In this document: positions 20,397 through 23,874 of the stretch, piece after piece
How the letters are laid out: every line of letters starts with the position of its first letter
How positions within the stretch are numbered: position 1 is the first letter of the stretch
DNA from: a virus
Virus record (IMG/VR): IMGVR_UViG_3300009163_000183
Location: 1-23,874 of that record
DNA: 23,874 nt
Strand: one strand, 5' to 3'
Notes under the pieces: generated by a model
Seen by the model: only the letters and a program-made list of their open reading frames with translations
Databases searched by the model: none
Told to the model about the DNA's origin: nothing
Translations under genes and position numbers: made by a program

Positions 20397-22888
20397 AAGA
20401 TACGATAATAGACATAACATCTGCTTCATTCCCAAGTCAGTTAGCAACAGACAGCGAAAAAGCAACAGAAAAATTTGGCCTTCAAGTTGGACAAGCTATT
20501 CAATATGAATGGTTTAGAAAGGATGGCGGGTCTTGTAGATTTTATAGTCAATGGAGAGATTTCCATAGACTCAGACTATATGCTCGTGGAGAACAGTCTA
20601 TTGTAAAATACAAAAATGAATTAGCGATTGATGGCGACTTATCTTACCTAAATTTAGATTGGACACCTGTTCCTATTCTTCCAAAGTTTGTAGATATTGT
20701 AGTTAATGGTATGTCAGATAGACTATTTAAAGTTAAGGCATACTCACAAGACGCAATGTCGCAACAAAAAAGAAGTAGATATCAAGACATGGTTGAAGGT
20801 CAAATGTTAGCCAAAGACAATCTTGAAGTAATTCAACAAAAAACAGGAATGAATCCATTTGTTATGAATCCTGAAGAACTTCCAAAAACAGACGAAGAGC
20901 TATCATTATTCATGCAAATACATTACAAGCCTGCTATTGAAATTGCTGAGGAAGAGGCTATAAATACATTGTTTGATGAAAACCATTACCAAGACACTAG
21001 AAAAAGAATAGACTACGACTTGACGGTAATAGGCATTGGTATAGCAAAACACGAATTTCTTTTAGGTTCAGGTGTAAACGTTTCATATGTAGACCCTGCA
21101 AATGTTGTTTATAGTTATACTGAGTCACCAAACTTTGAAGACTGCTTTTATTGGGGAGAGATAAAAACAATGCCTATAAGTGAACTATTAAAAATCAAGC
21201 CTACTTTAAAAAAAGAAGAGCTAGAAAAAATATCTAAAAGCAGTCAAGGTTGGTATGACTACTACAATGTATCTCAATTTTATGAGAACAGTTTATTTTA
21301 CAAAGATACTTGCACACTACTTTACTTTAACTACAAGACAACTAAAAAAATAGTATACAAAAAAAGATTTTTAGAAGGCGGTGGATCAAGAGTTATTGAA
21401 AAAGATGACACCTTTAATCCTCCTACTGAAATGATGGAGGAAGGAAATTTTGAAAAAATTGAAAAGACCATTGATGTTTGGTATGACGGTGTAATGGTAA
21501 TGGGCACAAACATTATCATTAAGTGGGAAATGGCCCAAAATATGGTCCGACCTAAATCATCGTCACAACATGCACTACCAAATTATGTGGCTGTAGCACC
21601 TCGTATGTACAAAGGCAACATAGAGTCCTTAGTAAGACGAATGATTCCTTTTGCTGACTTAATACAAATAACGCACTTAAAACTACAGCAAGTAATTGCA
21701 AGGGTTGTCCCTGACGGAGTATTTATTGATGCAGATGGATTAAATGAAGTTGACTTGGGTTCAGGTGCTGCTTATAATCCTGAAGATGCATTAAGACTTT
21801 ATTTCCAAACGGGTAGTGTTATTGGAAGAAGTTACACTCAAGAGGGCGATTATAATAATGCAAGGATACCTATAACGCAATTGACTTCAAATTCAGGGCT
21901 AAGCAAAACCCAAATGTTAATATCTAATTACAACCATTACATGGACATGATTAGGTCTGTAACGGGATTGAATGAGGCAAGAGATGGAAGTACACCTGAC
22001 CCTAATTCATTAGTAGGAGTTCAAAAATTAGCGGCATTAAATTCTAATACTGCTACAAGACATATCCTTGAGGGAGGACTTTATATTTATAGAACATTAG
22101 CGGAGGCATTAACATATAGAGTTGCAGATATATTAGAGTATTCAGATTTTAAAGATGATTTTGCAAATAAAATTGGAAAATATAATGTATCAATATTAAA
22201 TGATATTTCCGATTTATATATTTATGACTTTGGAATTTTTATTGAAGTGTCTCCTGATGAAGAACAAAAAGCACAGCTTGAAGCAAACATACAAATGGCT
22301 TTATCTAAGGGAGATATAAATCTTGAAGATGCTATTGATATTCGAGAGTTGAGAAATCTCAAACTTGCAAATCAATTGTTGAAGATGAAGAGAACTCAAA
22401 AACAAGATAGAGAGCAACAAAATCAAATGCAAATTCAAGCAATGCAGGCTCAACAACAATTGAAGTCTCAAGAATTAGCAATGCAAACTGCGATGCAAAA
22501 AATACAAATGGAGTCTGATGCTAAGTTAAAATTAAAACAAGCAGAGGTTCAATTTAATATTCAGCAATTAACAGCAGAAGCTGAACTTAAGAAAAGTTTA
22601 ATGGCAGTAGAGTTTGACTACAATATGCAATTAGGTGGCTTACAGCAAAACAACTTGAAGACTAGAGAGAATGAAAGAGAAGATGCTAAAGCAAAAAGAA
22701 TAAGCCAACAAAATACTGAACAATCAAAGTTGATAAATCAAAGAAAGAATAATTTGTCTCCTATAGACTTCCAAAACAGTGAAGATGATTTAGATGGATT
22801 CAATGTTCCTCAAAGCAAACCTATGAATTTTGAGTCAAATGAGGATAGTTTAGATGGATTTGATTTTGGTGAATTTGAACCTCGTTAA
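20393..22888 (+). CDS. Portal protein (831 aa)
   Basis: Recognised by position directly after TerL (ATGA overlap), by size, and by its order of parts: a helical N-terminus with WRDFHRLRLYARGEQS and SYLNLDWTPVPILPKFVDIV, a core with clip/wing-type strands (LFYKDTCTLLYFNY), and the region from about residue 560 (GLNEARDGSTPDPNSLVGVQ), typical of crAss-like and Bacteroidota podovirus portals. Residues about 660-790 form a long Gln/Met-rich coiled coil (NQMQIQAMQAQQQLK...), the barrel seen at the end of many podovirus portals. The last 45 residues carry two similar acidic motifs, SEDDLDGF and NEDSLDGF, 20 residues apart. The portal forms the 12-fold ring where DNA enters and leaves. Pattern- and position-based, fairly sure. 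Confidence 0.85.
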   Translation: MKDTIIDITSASFPSQLATDSEKATEKFGLQVGQAIQYEWFRKDGGSCRFYSQWRDFHRLRLYARGEQSIVKYKNELAIDGDLSYLNLDWTPVPILPKFVDIVVNGMSDRLFKVKAYSQDAMSQQKRSRYQDMVEGQMLAKDNLEVIQQKTGMNPFVMNPEELPKTDEELSLFMQIHYKPAIEIAEEEAINTLFDENHYQDTRKRIDYDLTVIGIGIAKHEFLLGSGVNVSYVDPANVVYSYTESPNFEDCFYWGEIKTMPISELLKIKPTLKKEELEKISKSSQGWYDYYNVSQFYENSLFYKDTCTLLYFNYKTTKKIVYKKRFLEGGGSRVIEKDDTFNPPTEMMEEGNFEKIEKTIDVWYDGVMVMGTNIIIKWEMAQNMVRPKSSSQHALPNYVAVAPRMYKGNIESLVRRMIPFADLIQITHLKLQQVIARVVPDGVFIDADGLNEVDLGSGAAYNPEDALRLYFQTGSVIGRSYTQEGDYNNARIPITQLTSNSGLSKTQMLISNYNHYMDMIRSVTGLNEARDGSTPDPNSLVGVQKLAALNSNTATRHILEGGLYIYRTLAEALTYRVADILEYSDFKDDFANKIGKYNVSILNDISDLYIYDFGIFIEVSPDEEQKAQLEANIQMALSKGDINLEDAIDIRELRNLKLANQLLKMKRTQKQDREQQNQMQIQAMQAQQQLKSQELAMQTAMQKIQMESDAKLKLKQAEVQFNIQQLTAEAELKKSLMAVEFDYNMQLGGLQQNNLKTRENEREDAKAKRISQQNTEQSKLINQRKNNLSPIDFQNSEDDLDGFNVPQSKPMNFESNEDSLDGFDFGEFEPR

Positions 22889-22907
22889 AATATTAAATTT
22901 TTTTATA

Positions 22908-22915
22908 TAACTTTG
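22908..22915 (+). promoter_or_regulatory. Bacteroidota-type -7 promoter for the scaffold-like gene
   Basis: TAACTTTG, in TATATAACTTTGTAAAA, 21 bases before the ATG at 22937. The leader 22911-22933 is identical to 8066-8088. It restarts transcription in front of the head-assembly gene just after the portal stop. Confidence 0.75.
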
Positions 22916-22936
22916 TAAAAAATAAAATCAAATAAA

Positions 22937-23874
22937 ATGGAAATGAAAGTTAGATTGCTAGACGGAGCAGAAGAAAAAAGTGTTGCTCAAATAGAAGAAG
23001 AATTACTTGCAAAGCACGAAGAGTCATTATCGACAGATAATAATTTTGAACCGCAAGAACAAGAACAAGAGCAGGGACAAGAATTTGAACCTGAAGAAGA
23101 ATTAAGCGAAGAAAGAGTTCTTTCATATATTGGGAAAAGATATAATAAAGAAATTAGTTCATTTGATGAATTAATGGCTGAAAGAAATATCACAGAAGAA
23201 ATTCCTTCCGATGTTGCTGCTTATATGAAATATAAGAAGGACACAGGAAGAGGATTTGAAGATTACATAAAGTTAAATAAGGATTTTGACAATATGGATC
23301 CTGAAGATTTAGTAAAAGAATATTTACAATCTACAAATACAGAATTAGATTCTGATGATATAGAATCATTATTAGAAAATTATCAATATGATGAAGATTT
23401 AGATGATGATGCTTTCATAAAAAAAACAAAGATTGCAAGAAAAAAAATTATTGCTGAAGCTAAGAAACACTTTAATAATCAAAAGGAGCAATACAACACA
23501 CCTATCGAGTCGATTGGTGCTAATGTTTCCGATGATGAAAAAGAAAATTTTGAAGCATATAAGCAATATACCAAGGAAGCTGCGACTATTGAAGAATCAA
23601 ACAAGCGAAAGCGTGAATGGTTCGACCAAAAGACAAATGAAGTTTTAAACGAAGAATTCAAAGGTTTTGAGTTCAATATAAACGAAAAGAAACTTTCATT
23701 TTCTCCCGGTAATCTAAGCGAGATTAAAAAAAATCATTCATCACCACAAAACTTTATAAATAAGTTTTTAGATGAGAATGGTTTAATGAAAGACGCAGAA
23801 GGATATCATAAATCGTTAGCTATGGCTATGAACCCTGAAAAGTTTGCTAAGTTCTTTTATGAACAAGGACAAGC
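22937..23874 (+). CDS. Scaffold-like head-assembly protein, 3' end cut by window edge
   Basis: Open frame from ATG 22937 with no stop, at least 312 codons. The start, MEMKVRLLDGAEEKSVAQIE, is followed by a very acidic Glu/Gln-rich segment (about 35-60), then a charged helical body (YIGKRYNKEISSFDELMAER, DFDNMDPEDLVKEYLQSTN, KTKIARKKIIAEAKKHF). It continues into a less charged part (FEFNINEKKLSFSPGNLSEI, then AMAMNPEKFAKFFYE). Scaffold proteins are usually acidic, helical, low-complexity and lie between portal and major capsid genes, as here. A protease would show a His/Ser motif in its first third, and none is visible. A promoter just upstream suggests strong expression. Scaffold is my best guess from position and composition. 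Confidence 0.65.
   Translation, partial: MEMKVRLLDGAEEKSVAQIEEELLAKHEESLSTDNNFEPQEQEQEQGQEFEPEEELSEERVLSYIGKRYNKEISSFDELMAERNITEEIPSDVAAYMKYKKDTGRGFEDYIKLNKDFDNMDPEDLVKEYLQSTNTELDSDDIESLLENYQYDEDLDDDAFIKKTKIARKKIIAEAKKHFNNQKEQYNTPIESIGANVSDDEKENFEAYKQYTKEAATIEESNKRKREWFDQKTNEVLNEEFKGFEFNINEKKLSFSPGNLSEIKKNHSSPQNFINKFLDENGLMKDAEGYHKSLAMAMNPEKFAKFFYEQGQ

Noticed and set aside
1-23874. tRNA genes, integrase, transposase or IS elements
   Set aside because: None was seen on either strand on reading; no tRNA-like cloverleaf, recombinase motif or terminal inverted repeats were found. Absence in this window does not exclude them from the rest of the genome.

Overview
The window is a segment of a tailed double-stranded DNA phage (Caudoviricetes) that most likely infects a Bacteroidota, probably flavobacterial, host. 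The phage assignment rests on a terminase large subunit, a portal protein, a scaffold-like protein, several tail-fibre or adhesin proteins and a lysis cassette (holin, M15 endolysin, spanin), packed tightly with many 1-30 base overlaps. The host assignment rests on promoters: at least five intergenic plus-strand sites and one minus-strand site fit the Bacteroidota -7 element TAnnTTTG, and starts are preceded by A-rich leaders rather than clear Shine-Dalgarno sequences. The gene order terminase-portal-scaffold and the degenerate Walker A of the terminase resemble those of uncultured Bacteroidota podovirus and crAss-like groups, but the window lacks the genes needed to settle the family.

Layout. 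1-1371 is a minus-strand run of six small unknown genes (the first cut by the window edge) with similar A-rich leaders, read from a promoter at 1407-1414. 1441-2047 is non-coding and unusual: two pairs of direct repeats at about 20-base period, several hairpins, and a G-rich island with four GGGGGTG copies and a complementary C tract. It is a candidate origin or regulatory region. 2048-2299 is a small gene with its own promoter and terminator. 2552-4891 is a chaperonin cassette, groEL then groES, with an HNH endonuclease gene wedged between them and overlapping both. 4886-5329 is a convergent winged-helix regulator. From about 5340 the DNA looks poorer in G+C and everything is on the plus strand.

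5394-8013 holds four small basic proteins and a beta-helix-like repeat protein with nine Cys/SFGG repeats, closed by the clearest terminator of the window (8020-8043). A new unit starts at 8063 with two tiny genes, a beta-rich virion-like protein, and an 827-residue adhesin (five Ig-like repeats, a PKD-like domain, and BspA/DUF285 surface repeats). 11378-13474 is the lysis region: small membrane protein, holin, M15 peptidase, two small basic proteins, and a protein with lipobox plus C-terminal membrane segment that fits a one-protein (u-)spanin. 13494-17095 holds a coiled-coil protein and two tandem paralogous collagen-like fibres, each with a chitin-binding-like module and a C-terminal Lcl/DUF1566 lectin-like domain. 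17098-23874 is the packaging and head module: conserved small protein, a possible second GroES-like protein, a possible small terminase, TerL (TTG start), portal, and a scaffold-like protein cut by the window end.

The most interesting points are the self-contained phage GroEL/GroES pair interrupted by a homing-type endonuclease, the possible further GroES-like protein just before the packaging genes, the structured non-coding region at 1441-2047, and the reused promoter-leader modules.
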